Source: an uncultured Gammaproteobacteria bacterium
Lineage (GTDB): Bacteria > Pseudomonadota > Gammaproteobacteria > Arenicellales > JAANXG01
DNA length: 63,588 nt
Direction: 5' to 3'
Assembly (NCBI GenBank): GCA_947259175.1
Contig: CAMYKW010000020.1
Location: 1 to 63,588 of the forward strand
The translations under genes were made by a program, and so were the position numbers. This document shows positions 46,541-54,690 of the stretch, piece by piece; the first letter of the stretch is position 1, and each line of letters starts with the position of its first letter. The notes under the pieces are model-generated. The model was given only the letters and a program-made list of their open reading frames with translations, did not search any database and was not told the DNA's origin.

Positions 46541-46615
46541 ACCGCGGACGAGCGGCGCGGGTATTTCCTCGCCAGGCAGCGCAGTCAGGTATTACGAATA
46601 ATTGGCAGTCACACT

Positions 46616-47392
46616 TCAAAGTCCGGATAGCAGTTTGTTCAGGCATAAAAGAAGTGAGCTGCGTTCCTCGGCACTAATTGGTTCAGTCATTCGCGCCAAT
46701 ATGATCGGCAGGCGCAGACGCTCCAGCCAATCCGTATCCGCGCTCCATGACCGGTAACTGAGCAAGCGATAGGTTTGCAGAAATTCGTTTCGAAGCTTGT
46801 CGTCCACTTTTCCGGACAGACCGAACTCTAGAAGTATGTGTGTTTGAACCACATCCAGTAGCGGATTCCCATATCCAGCATCAAACCAGTCTACGAGTAT
46901 CGGCCCCGAATTCGACATGATGATATTCCTGGGGTGCAGATCACCGTGACACAATAAATTAGCCTCGGGGAGCCTCGACAGTTCTCGAATACCACATTCC
47001 CTGGTGTGAGCATCTACGGAGCGAAGCCGCTTAATTTTCTCTTGAATATTGAAATGAAAAGGTATCATCCCTTCTCCGCTCGCTCGAGATACCCGTTGCT
47101 GTGTTTCAAAAAGGATTTGAGCCAATTCCGCAGGTTCTCCCTGCCCGCTGATCGCGAGATCAAACATCGTCGGCCCGTTGATTCGTTGCAGAAGGATGCC
47201 GACACGCGATCCGATCGAAATCACCCCCTGAACGGGAGGTGTGGGTATATTCTGCAGGGTCGCGCGGCGAATTTTTTCGACCTCCGTGTATACAACGCGT
47301 TTTGGAACCCAGGCGCGGTAAAGCTTTAGTACCTGGCCTGGCTTCCAAATATAAATCTCTGCAGTACCACCCTCGGCGATTCGCGGTCCCAA
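46616..47392 (-). CDS. Aminoglycoside-phosphotransferase-like kinase
   Basis: A 258-residue protein of the APH/choline-kinase fold. The catalytic loop is LLCHGDLHPRN (Asp151) and the metal-binding motif is ILVDWFDAGYGNP (Asp168). An N-terminal Gly-rich strand and Lys23 (VLKLYR) fit the nucleotide site. Such kinases phosphorylate antibiotics, sugars, choline or lipid-linked intermediates, and the substrate cannot be told here. The start is uncertain: the frame stays open upstream without an ATG, and the TTG at 47392 is used. The gene converges with the giant gene, with 75 nt between the stops and no clear terminator hairpin. Its moderate GC content matches the accessory block rather than the giant gene. 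Confidence 0.8.
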   Translation of the reverse strand: MGPRIAEGGTAEIYIWKPGQVLKLYRAWVPKRVVYTEVEKIRRATLQNIPTPPVQGVISIGSRVGILLQRINGPTMFDLAISGQGEPAELAQILFETQQRVSRASGEGMIPFHFNIQEKIKRLRSVDAHTRECGIRELSRLPEANLLCHGDLHPRNIIMSNSGPILVDWFDAGYGNPLLDVVQTHILLEFGLSGKVDDKLRNEFLQTYRLLSYRSWSADTDWLERLRLPIILARMTEPISAEERSSLLLCLNKLLSGL

Positions 47393-47887
47393 AGTCTGTT
47401 TTTCTATAAAGCAGCTGTTAATAGAAGGAATTTCAGCAATCAGACCGTTGAGGGAGTTGAACAGATCCCCGAGTCCGGACCCATTGCGATCGAGCTTCCA
47501 TTATTCTAACTCCAGCCCCGTGGCAGGTGTGTCGAATTTCAAGGGTGCTCTGCACTGCTGTCCCATGAAACGCGGATGGAGACGTCGAAATGCATTGCTT
47601 TATGGGGTGTTGGTTGAGCCCTGCACCGTCAGGGTCATGAACCGGTGGATACATTCCGCGACCCGCCGTGAATCCATCCATGGAGGCTCGGATGCGGCAT
47701 CCGTGCGGCATACGGTCGCTGAATAGTTCCACCCATTCATGTCGACGCATGGGTTTGAGATTCAGAGATTCCTTAAGCCTTGCCGGGCCGGTGTGCCCGC
47801 ACCATGCCCGGTTGGTCGGCGCTTCCACGCAATACGGTGAGCTTGCGTCGAGGACGATAATCGACGTACGGTCGGGTAAACTCACAC
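47393..47887. other. Gene-poor region before the halogenase
   Basis: About 495 nt. A 150-codon frame on the minus strand (47433-47885) and a shorter one on the plus strand exist, but neither has recognisable motifs, and the irregular composition suggests decayed DNA, perhaps an old mobile element. The promoter of the halogenase gene should lie in the right part. Confidence 0.35.
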
Positions 47888-49507
47888 ATGGAATCGGTGA
47901 GGCACCGGCGGTACGATGCTGGAATCAAGTTTGCTGAACCTCTTTGCCTCGAGTGCAGGTATTTCATCTATGAACGGGCGTTGAATGTGGACGACACGCG
48001 GAGAATACGAAACATAATTATTGTCGGTGGCGGTACGGCAGGGTGGATGACCGCGGCACTGCTTAACCGCTTCATCGGCACTAAAGACCGGTCTATAACG
48101 CTGATTGAATCTGCTGAGATCGGCACGATTGGTGTGGGGGAGGCCACCGTTCCACCGCTGGTTGGTTACCTGAAGGACATCGGTGTTCCAGAGCACGAGT
48201 TCATGCGCCGGTGCCACGCGACATATAAACTTGGAATTCAGTTTACCAACTGGTGCGGTGGTCAGGAGTCTTTTTGGCATCCGTTCGGGGTAGTCGGTGG
48301 CTTTATCGACAAGCTTCCGGCGTTTCATTTCTGGACAAAATATAAGAGAGTCAAAGATTCCGCACTACCGTACCAAGCCTTGGCGCCTAACGCGACGGCG
48401 GGTGACTTGGGAAAGGCTCCGCATTCAGATCAGCCGAGTTCAAATATCGGCGATCGAGGTTCATACGCTTATCACCTGGACGCTTCTGCGTTCGCCGAAA
48501 TGCTGAGAGACGTAGCGGTGCGGCGCGGAGTCACGCATTTGATCGATGAGGTACGCGAGGTCGTTTTGGATGACCGTGGTTACATCAAGCATATAGAGAC
48601 TGCGGGCGAAAACAAACTGGAAGCGGACTTCTACATCGATTGTAGTGGGTTCCGCAGTCTCTTAATCGGGCAAGCCATGGGAGATCCCTATATCGATTGG
48701 GGCCAATGGCTGTTGTGCGATCGTGCCGTGGCGATGCCGCTGGCACAAACGGGTGAATTTCCTCCGTTTACCAGAGCGACCGCTCTCGATGCCGGTTGGG
48801 TATGGCGCATCCCGCTCAGCAATCGAGTTGGTTGCGGGTATGTCTTTTCCTCATCCCATCGTTCCGATGAACAAGCGCTAAGGGAGTTGAGAAAATATAC
48901 GGGACAGGCCCAATCAGTGTCTGATCCGTTTTTTCTCAACATGCGCGTTGGACGACGAAAAAATTTCTGGGCGAAGAATTGTCTGGCGATAGGCCTTTCG
49001 TCCGGGTTTCTCGAGCCCCTGGAGTCCACCGGAATTTACCTGATCCAGGCGGCTCTGCAATTGTTTACCTACTACTTTCCCGACCGCGACTTCAACCCGC
49101 TACTCGTCAAACGCTTTAACCATCGGATGGGGGAAATGTTCGAAGAGGTCAGGGATTTTATTATTCTGCATTACCTGTTGTCGGGGCGCGACGATACCGA
49201 CTTTTGGACCGACTGCCGTGAGATAGCGATACCGGATTCTCTGGGCGAGTTTCTGGAGATCTACGATGACACGGGTATCGTCGAGACGAGTGTGTCGGCG
49301 TTGTTCCCGGACACCAGCTACTATTCGATCTTCGCCGGTTTGGGAAGACTACCCCGCAACATATTGCCGCGTGCGAATCTGTCGGATTTTGATAAGGTGG
49401 AGCTTATCATTGCCAAGATTCTGAAGATGAACAAAGATATCGCTCACTCGTTGCCCAGTCACGAAGAAGCGTTGAATAGACTTCACCAGACGCCGCCGCG
49501 GAGCTGA
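47888..49507 (+). CDS. Flavin-dependent tryptophan-type halogenase
   Basis: A protein of about 510-539 residues of the FADH2-dependent tryptophan halogenase family, which uses FADH2, O2 and chloride or bromide to halogenate an indole or related ring. The FAD motif is GGGTAGW (47-53). The WxWxIP signature is present as WVWRIPL. The Lys that forms the halogenating intermediate corresponds to Lys114 in ATYKLGIQF, and the catalytic Glu is Glu379 in GFLEPLESTG, so the enzyme looks intact. The start is uncertain: TTG at 47981 or GTG at 47987 gives an N-terminus closer to family length than the ATG at 47888. No flavin reductase is encoded nearby. The substrate could be free tryptophan, a peptide or a tryptophan residue of a protein; the sequence does not decide. 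Confidence 0.9.
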   Translation: MESVRHRRYDAGIKFAEPLCLECRYFIYERALNVDDTRRIRNIIIVGGGTAGWMTAALLNRFIGTKDRSITLIESAEIGTIGVGEATVPPLVGYLKDIGVPEHEFMRRCHATYKLGIQFTNWCGGQESFWHPFGVVGGFIDKLPAFHFWTKYKRVKDSALPYQALAPNATAGDLGKAPHSDQPSSNIGDRGSYAYHLDASAFAEMLRDVAVRRGVTHLIDEVREVVLDDRGYIKHIETAGENKLEADFYIDCSGFRSLLIGQAMGDPYIDWGQWLLCDRAVAMPLAQTGEFPPFTRATALDAGWVWRIPLSNRVGCGYVFSSSHRSDEQALRELRKYTGQAQSVSDPFFLNMRVGRRKNFWAKNCLAIGLSSGFLEPLESTGIYLIQAALQLFTYYFPDRDFNPLLVKRFNHRMGEMFEEVRDFIILHYLLSGRDDTDFWTDCREIAIPDSLGEFLEIYDDTGIVETSVSALFPDTSYYSIFAGLGRLPRNILPRANLSDFDKVELIIAKILKMNKDIAHSLPSHEEALNRLHQTPPRS

Positions 49508-49580
49508 AGTTTAGCTCGCCTTCGGCACGATCCGACTACAGGTCTCGTGTATGGCTGGGGTCGTTTATTCCAAAATTCTG

Positions 49581-50132
49581 TTAATCCGATTCGGATTCAA
49601 TCACCTGGACACCGTAGCGTTTGAAAAACGCTTGATGCACCTTATGGTGTCGCGAAGCGTCTCGAGTCAATGCCAGTCGGTGGTAATGCTTGCTCGCCTC
49701 GCCGGTAGGCACAAAACCGCATTTTTGGTTGAACGCAAGCGCATGCTCGTTGTGCAACGGCACGTTGCTGTAGAGCGTGTCGAGATGCAGGTATTCAAAG
49801 GCATAATGTCCTAAGACTTGCGCAGCCCGGTAGGCGGCCCGCGCGTGGCGCTTGGGATACTTGATCATCACTCCGATTTCTGCGCTTTTTCCTTCGAAAT
49901 TTCTAAGCAGAGCGATACCAATCGCGGTATCGTTTTGCAGAACAATGAAAAGAAGCAGCTTCTTATCAATCACCAGGTTTTCTTCGACCCAATTGAGGTG
50001 GCTGTTCCATGGAATGGGACGAGTGTTCCTCAAAAAGTTCCTGACCGAGGGATGATTCCTTATCTCGTAAACGATTTCCGTATCTTTGGGAGCAAATGAA
50101 ACGAGCGAGATATTACCGGATCTGAGCTGCAT
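49581..50132 (-). CDS. GNAT-family N-acetyltransferase, PseH/RimJ-like
   Basis: A GNAT acetyltransferase of about 183 residues. The acceptor-side region IVYEIRNHPSV and the acetyl-CoA region (EIGVMI, then a region degenerate from RxxGxG, ending in NEHALAFNQKCGFVPTG) resemble amino-sugar N-acetyltransferases such as PseH and ribosomal RimJ-type enzymes. The usual Q/RxxGxG pyrophosphate loop is not well preserved (KRHARAAY), so activity is less sure. I chose the ATG at 50132, which gives the family-typical start; a GTG at 50153 is possible. The gene overlaps the end of the upstream aminotransferase and is the last of a four-gene minus-strand operon, which suggests that it acetylates an amino sugar or amino acid made by that operon. 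Confidence 0.8.
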   Translation of the reverse strand: MQLRSGNISLVSFAPKDTEIVYEIRNHPSVRNFLRNTRPIPWNSHLNWVEENLVIDKKLLLFIVLQNDTAIGIALLRNFEGKSAEIGVMIKYPKRHARAAYRAAQVLGHYAFEYLHLDTLYSNVPLHNEHALAFNQKCGFVPTGEASKHYHRLALTRDASRHHKVHQAFFKRYGVQVIESESD

Positions 50133-51246
50133 AAGTATCCCGGATGGTTTCACAGGCTTGTCTCAATAGGCCGAGTTCGACGCTGAGCGCCGGCAGCAGG
50201 CGGATGTACCTGTCGTAGTAGCTCACAAGGATATTGCGGTCGGTCAGCCTTTCTACGAACAGTTGAAGGGCCGCAGAATCGGGCAGACCCAGGCACCACA
50301 TGGCTCCGCGGCCTCGAAGTTCTAAATCTCCAAGCGTTGTCTTCACCACGTCTGCAATATCCCGGACTTTCTGTTCCGGACCGAGGCCGCTGATGATCGA
50401 TAGCGTAGCCGCGATAACAGCGCAGGCCAGGGGATGATTCAGGAATGTGCTGCCCGGTCGAATGAGAGTGCGATCCCAGCGTAAATCTTTTCGCGCCACG
50501 ACGGCTGATACCGGGAACCCGTTCGCCATGCCTTTTCCGGTCACCACGATGTCCGGCGCGTGTCCAAGCCTGGAGAAATAAAACTCGGTGCCGCAGCGGT
50601 ACAGTCCGGTCAGTGTTTCGTCAAAGATGGTCAGCACTCCGTGCCTGCGGCATATCCGAAACAGGGTATCGTAAAAACTGTCCGGCGCCTCGTGGCCACC
50701 GGCCGTCATTTGGATCGGTTCCACGGCGACCGCGGCCACCTGGTTTGTCTGTAACACGGTTTCAAGTTCAGCAACTGACTGATCCTCGTCCGCGTGTGCG
50801 AAACCCGGCAACCGGCGGACGAAGCCGATGTCGATCAAGCTGGGAGCGCTGCCCAGCGCACTCGTTACAAACGACTTGCCGTGCATGCTTCCCGCAAAAC
50901 CCACGATCTGCGTCCGTCCGGTGTGGGCGCAGGCAGCCCGCAGCGCCACTTCGATGGACTCGGTGCCGCTACTGTAGATTCCTTTTAAGCGGTGGGTGTC
51001 GGGGAGGTGCGCAGACAAGGCCTCTGCGGCGGCGTCCAGTGCTTCTGTAGGCAGAAACCCGGGTGCGGCGTAACGCTCCAATTGCGTCACTAATGCCCTG
51101 GATACATCCGGGTTGCCATGACCCACCCATACGCTGCCGTAGCCCATGTTCAGGTCGAGGTATCGCCTGCCGGTGTCGTCGCTGACTGAATCCCCACGTC
51201 CCTGTTTAATACGTGGTTGCGCCGGCGTGCGCTTATTTCCGTTCAT
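50113..51246 (-). CDS. Class III PLP-dependent aminotransferase
   Basis: A 377-residue fold-type I, class III aminotransferase resembling the glutamate-1-semialdehyde aminomutase group. Visible motifs are SSGTESIEVALRAA (phosphate-binding turn), GSMHGKS (ring-stacking His), FDETLTGLYR (Asp209, PLP pyridine contact) and the Schiff-base Lys238 in VTGKGMANGFP. It is slightly short for the class, mostly at the N-terminus, which begins directly at the region before DLNMGYG. It overlaps the upstream gene by 14 nt and the downstream GNAT gene by about 20 nt, which indicates translational coupling. Together with the GNAT and two glycosyltransferase-like proteins it suggests synthesis of a decorated amino sugar or amino acid. 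The real substrate is unknown. Confidence 0.87.
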   Translation of the reverse strand: MNGNKRTPAQPRIKQGRGDSVSDDTGRRYLDLNMGYGSVWVGHGNPDVSRALVTQLERYAAPGFLPTEALDAAAEALSAHLPDTHRLKGIYSSGTESIEVALRAACAHTGRTQIVGFAGSMHGKSFVTSALGSAPSLIDIGFVRRLPGFAHADEDQSVAELETVLQTNQVAAVAVEPIQMTAGGHEAPDSFYDTLFRICRRHGVLTIFDETLTGLYRCGTEFYFSRLGHAPDIVVTGKGMANGFPVSAVVARKDLRWDRTLIRPGSTFLNHPLACAVIAATLSIISGLGPEQKVRDIADVVKTTLGDLELRGRGAMWCLGLPDSAALQLFVERLTDRNILVSYYDRYIRLLPALSVELGLLRQACETIRDTYAAQIR

Positions 51247-52366
51247 GCTGTCTCAAGCTGTGAATCACCCGGGAGGGTGACGGAGAGTGGGAAAAATGCG
51301 CGCTGATGGCAGACACCCATTCATCCAGACGATGTTTGTCTATTAATCCATCGGCCTCGGCTGGGAAGGAGTCCTGAGGATTCAGCATCAGCGGCGGACG
51401 GCCCTGATAGACGTGTTCCACGGCGTGATCGTACAGATTACTGCATACTCTCACCTGGTGGCCCTTTGACAGGAACACGGCGGGAACCCGGTAATACAGA
51501 CAATAGAGCAGTGAAGCCGAAAGAACGTTCCAATAAACCGCGATGTCAGCTGCCCGCACCAGTCCCTCGAAGGTATCAAAATCGCAGTACGGCAGTAAAG
51601 TCAGACGATCGCTATCTGGAAAGTCTTGCTTTGCGAGGTCGAAGAGCCGCGGCGGGGCGACCAGAGTGATGCGATTTCGTTCATTTTCCAACAGTTCCGT
51701 CAGCCGTTGTGCAAGGGAGTGCGGGAAATGCGCGTCCTCCAGATTCATCAGGAAAGTGAGGTCCTCACGAGACATAACGAACAGCCATTGATCATGAGGA
51801 CGCCTCTCATGCGACGCTTGGGTCGATTGCGCGAAGCGATCGTTATAGAAAGATAGCCAGTCGGCGCGATCAGTGTTGATCGGCACCGAAAATACATGCG
51901 GGGTGTTTGAAAAATGTTCCTCCATAACTTTCTGAAAGCTTGTCATTGTATCGGACAACTCCGCATCCGGTTCCGTTCGGTGACCCGAGTATATGGTGAA
52001 TCGCGTATCCGGTTTCAATGCCCATATCCGTAGCCACGGATCTGTGGTGCCCACACTGACCCCGCTTTGATGAAGCCACGCTACAAAGCCGGTCAACTCA
52101 TCGTGCGTAAAAATCCGATTGATGGAAAATAGATAGCCGGAGCAGAGCAGGACTACCTCGGGGCGGAGTCGGGTCGTCAGTTCGACGAGATCTTTGATGT
52201 TGCCGTAAGGGAACACCCCGGTGCGATGGGGCCCCACATAATTGATTAGCCTGCGGGGCAAGGCAAAGTGGCTCTGAAACGGTTGGTTTCGAGAAAACAG
52301 ATTGGCGTTTACGTACTCGCCGAAATCGGCGGACAACACAAACAGCAATTCAGGCTTATCGCTCAT
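51233..52366 (-). CDS. Putative GT-B-type glycosyltransferase
   Basis: A 377-residue protein of no family I can name with confidence. The C-terminal half has GT-B character: a Rossmann-like start (QWLFVMSREDL), then ITLVAPP, RLTLLPYCDFDTFEGLVRAADIAVYWN and a donor-site-like segment (SASLLYCLYYRVPAVFLSKG), which resembles the C-terminal nucleotide-sugar lobe of GT4/GT1 enzymes. The N-terminal half has LLFVLSADFGEYVNANL and VVLLCSGYLF strands, compatible with the acceptor lobe. The start overlaps the stop of the GT2 gene by 4 nt (ATGA) and the end overlaps the aminotransferase by 14 nt. Assignment as a glycosyltransferase is an inference from fold-like patterns and the operon. Confidence 0.6.
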   Translation of the reverse strand: MSDKPELLFVLSADFGEYVNANLFSRNQPFQSHFALPRRLINYVGPHRTGVFPYGNIKDLVELTTRLRPEVVLLCSGYLFSINRIFTHDELTGFVAWLHQSGVSVGTTDPWLRIWALKPDTRFTIYSGHRTEPDAELSDTMTSFQKVMEEHFSNTPHVFSVPINTDRADWLSFYNDRFAQSTQASHERRPHDQWLFVMSREDLTFLMNLEDAHFPHSLAQRLTELLENERNRITLVAPPRLFDLAKQDFPDSDRLTLLPYCDFDTFEGLVRAADIAVYWNVLSASLLYCLYYRVPAVFLSKGHQVRVCSNLYDHAVEHVYQGRPPLMLNPQDSFPAEADGLIDKHRLDEWVSAISAHFSHSPSPSRVIHSLRQHERK

Positions 52367-53529
52367 AGAGCATCCTTGGGTTGCCTGTTGAATCCCATAT
52401 CGAGCGTGCGGAACTGCTCCAGAACGCCGCCAGGTTCCAGCGATTGCGCCGTGATGTGTAACTCTAATGCTGCGGCAGCGTCGGCATATCGGTGCGGGTC
52501 CAGGTCTGAGAGAAAGTCTCGATACTTGTTGAGCACGTAGAGTAATTGCACGTCCTTTGCCAGTTGCATGTAATCGATCCCATTTAATGAAATGCCGGAC
52601 TCGGTGAATTCACGAAAGCGCTTTATTATCGCGGTGCGAGGCAGGGCCGTCAGCGCGTACAGCTGATCCAAACCAGGTATGGGGTGGTACTTCAAGGTGC
52701 TGCTCATCCCATTGAAGTGACGAATCCGAAGATCGGTGGCCACAAGCTTCTTCCCCTGCCGCAATAAGGATAAGGTGAAGTCCAGATCTTCGTAACCGGC
52801 ATAGTGGTACTCATCGTATCCGCCCACGCTCTGAAACGTGTCCCTGCGAATCACCAGGGGCACGCTCTTGGCGATCGGCAGTCTTGGAAAAGCAACATCT
52901 GCGACCGTATCGAGCTGACGAAATTCTCCGGCCACGGCATCGGCTCCGGAATCCAGGCGTTGGAGGCATTTTTCAATCCATAACGGATCGTCAACGATGC
53001 AATCGTCATGAAATATTGCGAGGATCGGCGCGGTGCTGGCACCGGCTCCGACATTGTACGCGCGTGCCACCGCTCCCCAGTCAGAACGGATGGTGCCGAT
53101 CGGGTGGAGCGATTCGCCGGGGTCCTGTGAGCCGTTCCAGACAATGATCAATTCGATGGGCTGATGTCCTGAGTGAGTCAATATCGATGGGATCAGTTGT
53201 TCCCGGACAAAGGGTAGATTTTCGTTGAGCACGATGATGCAACTCACCAGAGCTTGGTCGCACGTTTGGTTGGCGGGGTGCCGGCTGGAATAAGGTGGGG
53301 GGAAATCATTCAGTTGGCAAAAAAACCGTTTTGCCAGCTCCAAGCGGGTGTGGTTCTGTTGCGGAAATGTCACCGCCCACAAGTCGTCTTGCACGGCGGT
53401 TACGTCCAGGCTCAAGTTCACTCCTGCTTCTTTCGCCTTGGCCACGGGCTGTATGAGGGATGGGTAAGTCACTCGCATCGAGTGCCCATGCCGTGTAAGG
53501 GAAAGTCCCTCAAATACGGAGGCCTTCAT
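52363..53529 (-). CDS. Family 2 glycosyltransferase with N-terminal extension
   Basis: A 388-residue protein whose central part (about residues 94-265) is a GT-A fold of family GT2: LVSCIIVLNEN at the nucleotide strand, the DxD-like FHDDCIV (about 173-179) and a GGYDEYHYAGYEDLDF acceptor/base region. The N-terminal ~90 residues are not part of the GT2 core and the C-terminal ~120 are helical; I do not recognise either. The ATG at 53529 follows a 182-nt divergent intergenic region shared with the plus-strand hydroxylase, so this gene is the first of the four-gene minus-strand operon. It probably transfers a sugar to a glycan, lipid or protein acceptor made in the same block. No transmembrane helix is obvious. 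Confidence 0.87.
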   Translation of the reverse strand: MKASVFEGLSLTRHGHSMRVTYPSLIQPVAKAKEAGVNLSLDVTAVQDDLWAVTFPQQNHTRLELAKRFFCQLNDFPPPYSSRHPANQTCDQALVSCIIVLNENLPFVREQLIPSILTHSGHQPIELIIVWNGSQDPGESLHPIGTIRSDWGAVARAYNVGAGASTAPILAIFHDDCIVDDPLWIEKCLQRLDSGADAVAGEFRQLDTVADVAFPRLPIAKSVPLVIRRDTFQSVGGYDEYHYAGYEDLDFTLSLLRQGKKLVATDLRIRHFNGMSSTLKYHPIPGLDQLYALTALPRTAIIKRFREFTESGISLNGIDYMQLAKDVQLLYVLNKYRDFLSDLDPHRYADAAAALELHITAQSLEPGGVLEQFRTLDMGFNRQPKDAL

Positions 53530-53711
53530 ACCGAGTGACTTTGCGGAAACTGTATTGCCGGTTGGCGTAGTCGGCTGCTTTATTACCCTTAATATCAGGG
53601 CCTTATCGCAGAGGGGAGTAGTTGTGTATCATCTTTGGCAATTATACTTAAGTTCCAATACGGTGGACATACGTTAGGTGTCTGATTACGAACAGGTAAG
53701 CTCGACTTGGC

Positions 53712-54284
53712 ATGTTCTACGATCCGCAGTTATTTAAGTTTTACGCTGAATTGACGCATTCATGGCGCAAGATTTACCGGGAGTATCTCGATATTCGCGG
53801 TGAAGCGATCGATTGGCCGGAGACGGAATTGTATGGATCCGGATGGAAAGTATTTGGTTTGTACGATTTTCCTACGGGTCAACCCATCGAGGCGAATATC
53901 AGGCGGTGTCCCCTTACCGCCTCGATAGTGAGCGAAAACATAGACCGTCACGGCGCTGTCGGGTTTTCTATTTTGAAACCCAACACGCGCATTAATGCTC
54001 ACCAGGGCTACCAGGGGAATTTTCTAAGAGTGCACTTGGGTCTCCAGGTGCCCGACGGGGATTGTGCGATTAAGGTCGATAATCAAGTCAAGGGTTGGAA
54101 GTCGGGGGAGCTGCTGGTTTTTGATGATCGTGTATGGCATGAGGCATGGAATATGACGCGGCATGAGCGAGTGGTGCTGCTGGTAGATTTTGTTCCGGAG
54201 TGCAACGTGCATTCCGTATCCCGCCTTGAAGCTGAGCGCGAGGACCATAGCAGCGTGCCGCTAAAACATCATGAAAAAGCTTAG
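53712..54284 (+). CDS. Aspartyl/asparaginyl beta-hydroxylase-like dioxygenase
   Basis: A 190-residue Fe(II)/2-oxoglutarate-type oxygenase of the Asp/Asn beta-hydroxylase family. Metal-binding histidines are His97 (NAHQGY) and His143 (WHEAWN); the co-substrate-contacting arginines are Arg106 (FLRVHLGL) and Arg153 (HERVVLLVDF), and GELLVFDDRVWHEAWN is the typical core. It should hydroxylate an Asp/Asn side chain of a peptide, protein or amino-acid conjugate. The last ~19 residues do not belong to the domain. They are read, out of frame, from a decayed copy of the response regulator gene (from about 54225), so the original 3' end was probably replaced during a rearrangement. The gene is divergent from the GT2 operon. 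Confidence 0.87.
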   Translation: MFYDPQLFKFYAELTHSWRKIYREYLDIRGEAIDWPETELYGSGWKVFGLYDFPTGQPIEANIRRCPLTASIVSENIDRHGAVGFSILKPNTRINAHQGYQGNFLRVHLGLQVPDGDCAIKVDNQVKGWKSGELLVFDDRVWHEAWNMTRHERVVLLVDFVPECNVHSVSRLEAEREDHSSVPLKHHEKA

Positions 54285-54342
54285 TATCACGAGCAGCACT
54301 GTGCTCAATAAATATGCTGTCCAGGAAGGTGTGACGATTCGC
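54225..54342 (+). pseudogene. Decayed C-terminus of a LuxR-type response regulator
   Basis: In the frame starting at 54271 the DNA reads MKKLSITSSTVLNKYAVQEG, against MKKLGITSIAGLTKYAIQEG at the end of the intact regulator (ATG codon at 4839). The match extends upstream without a gap to about 54225: LSARTIAACR, then a stop, where the intact gene has LSTKTVASHRE. The relic has an in-frame stop and overlaps the hydroxylase 3' end in another frame. It is therefore a pseudogene fragment derived from a paralogue or duplicate of the regulator at 4263-4913. Confidence 0.85.
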
Positions 54343-54690
54343 GAAAGCGAACCCGCGGCGATCCGCCGGTGGCGGCTAGCGGCGGTCCGGGTTCAATACG
54401 CGAACCGTGTTCAGAATTTGGCCGGGGCAGTTCAGCAATTGGGAAGTCAAATCCGGAATTATTGGAAGTCCGATTCGATACTTGCCGATTGCCCCACAGC
54501 ACGAAATAATCCATACTGCGCTGACTATCGAATAATGGGTTTTGTGGTAGCGTGCTCAAGTCCCAAGTCAGGACCGCGCTCGACACATGTTCAGGTAAAC
54601 TCACGTAGAGAATAGCGGATCGTTGAGTCCGAAGTAATCTTCGTCGATTCTTTCTTCTAAATTCAAATTGTACTTTCAGAGAGGGTAATT
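54285..54690. promoter_or_regulatory. Control region of the second export operon
   Basis: About 400 nt. It starts with the remainder of the response-regulator relic, then carries the block 54443-54517 shared with the TolC/giant promoter region, and ends with AGAGAGGG (about 54678) as ribosome-binding site for the GTG at 54691. The overall layout (regulator end, spacer, conserved block, operon) repeats that of 4839-5332. Confidence 0.6.
54443..54517 (+). promoter_or_regulatory. Conserved non-coding block, copy 2
   Basis: This is the counterpart of 5007-5082. It lies about 175 nt upstream of the first gene of the second operon, compared with about 255 nt for copy 1. The conserved core is TTGCCGATTGCCCC, then GCACGAAATAATCCATACT. 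That non-coding DNA stayed similar while the adjoining regulator relic decayed suggests function, probably regulator binding. Confidence 0.6.

Noticed and set aside
46310-46540. C-terminal cell-wall or PEP-type sorting signal (VILSLAGW followed by RQKK)
   Set aside because: The hydrophobic stretch is short, it is followed by about 65 more residues, and no LPXTG or PEP-type motif precedes it.
47433-47885. 150-codon minus-strand frame as a possible transposase remnant
   Set aside because: I could find no catalytic motif or terminal inverted repeats. It may be decayed DNA but cannot be supported as a gene or insertion sequence.
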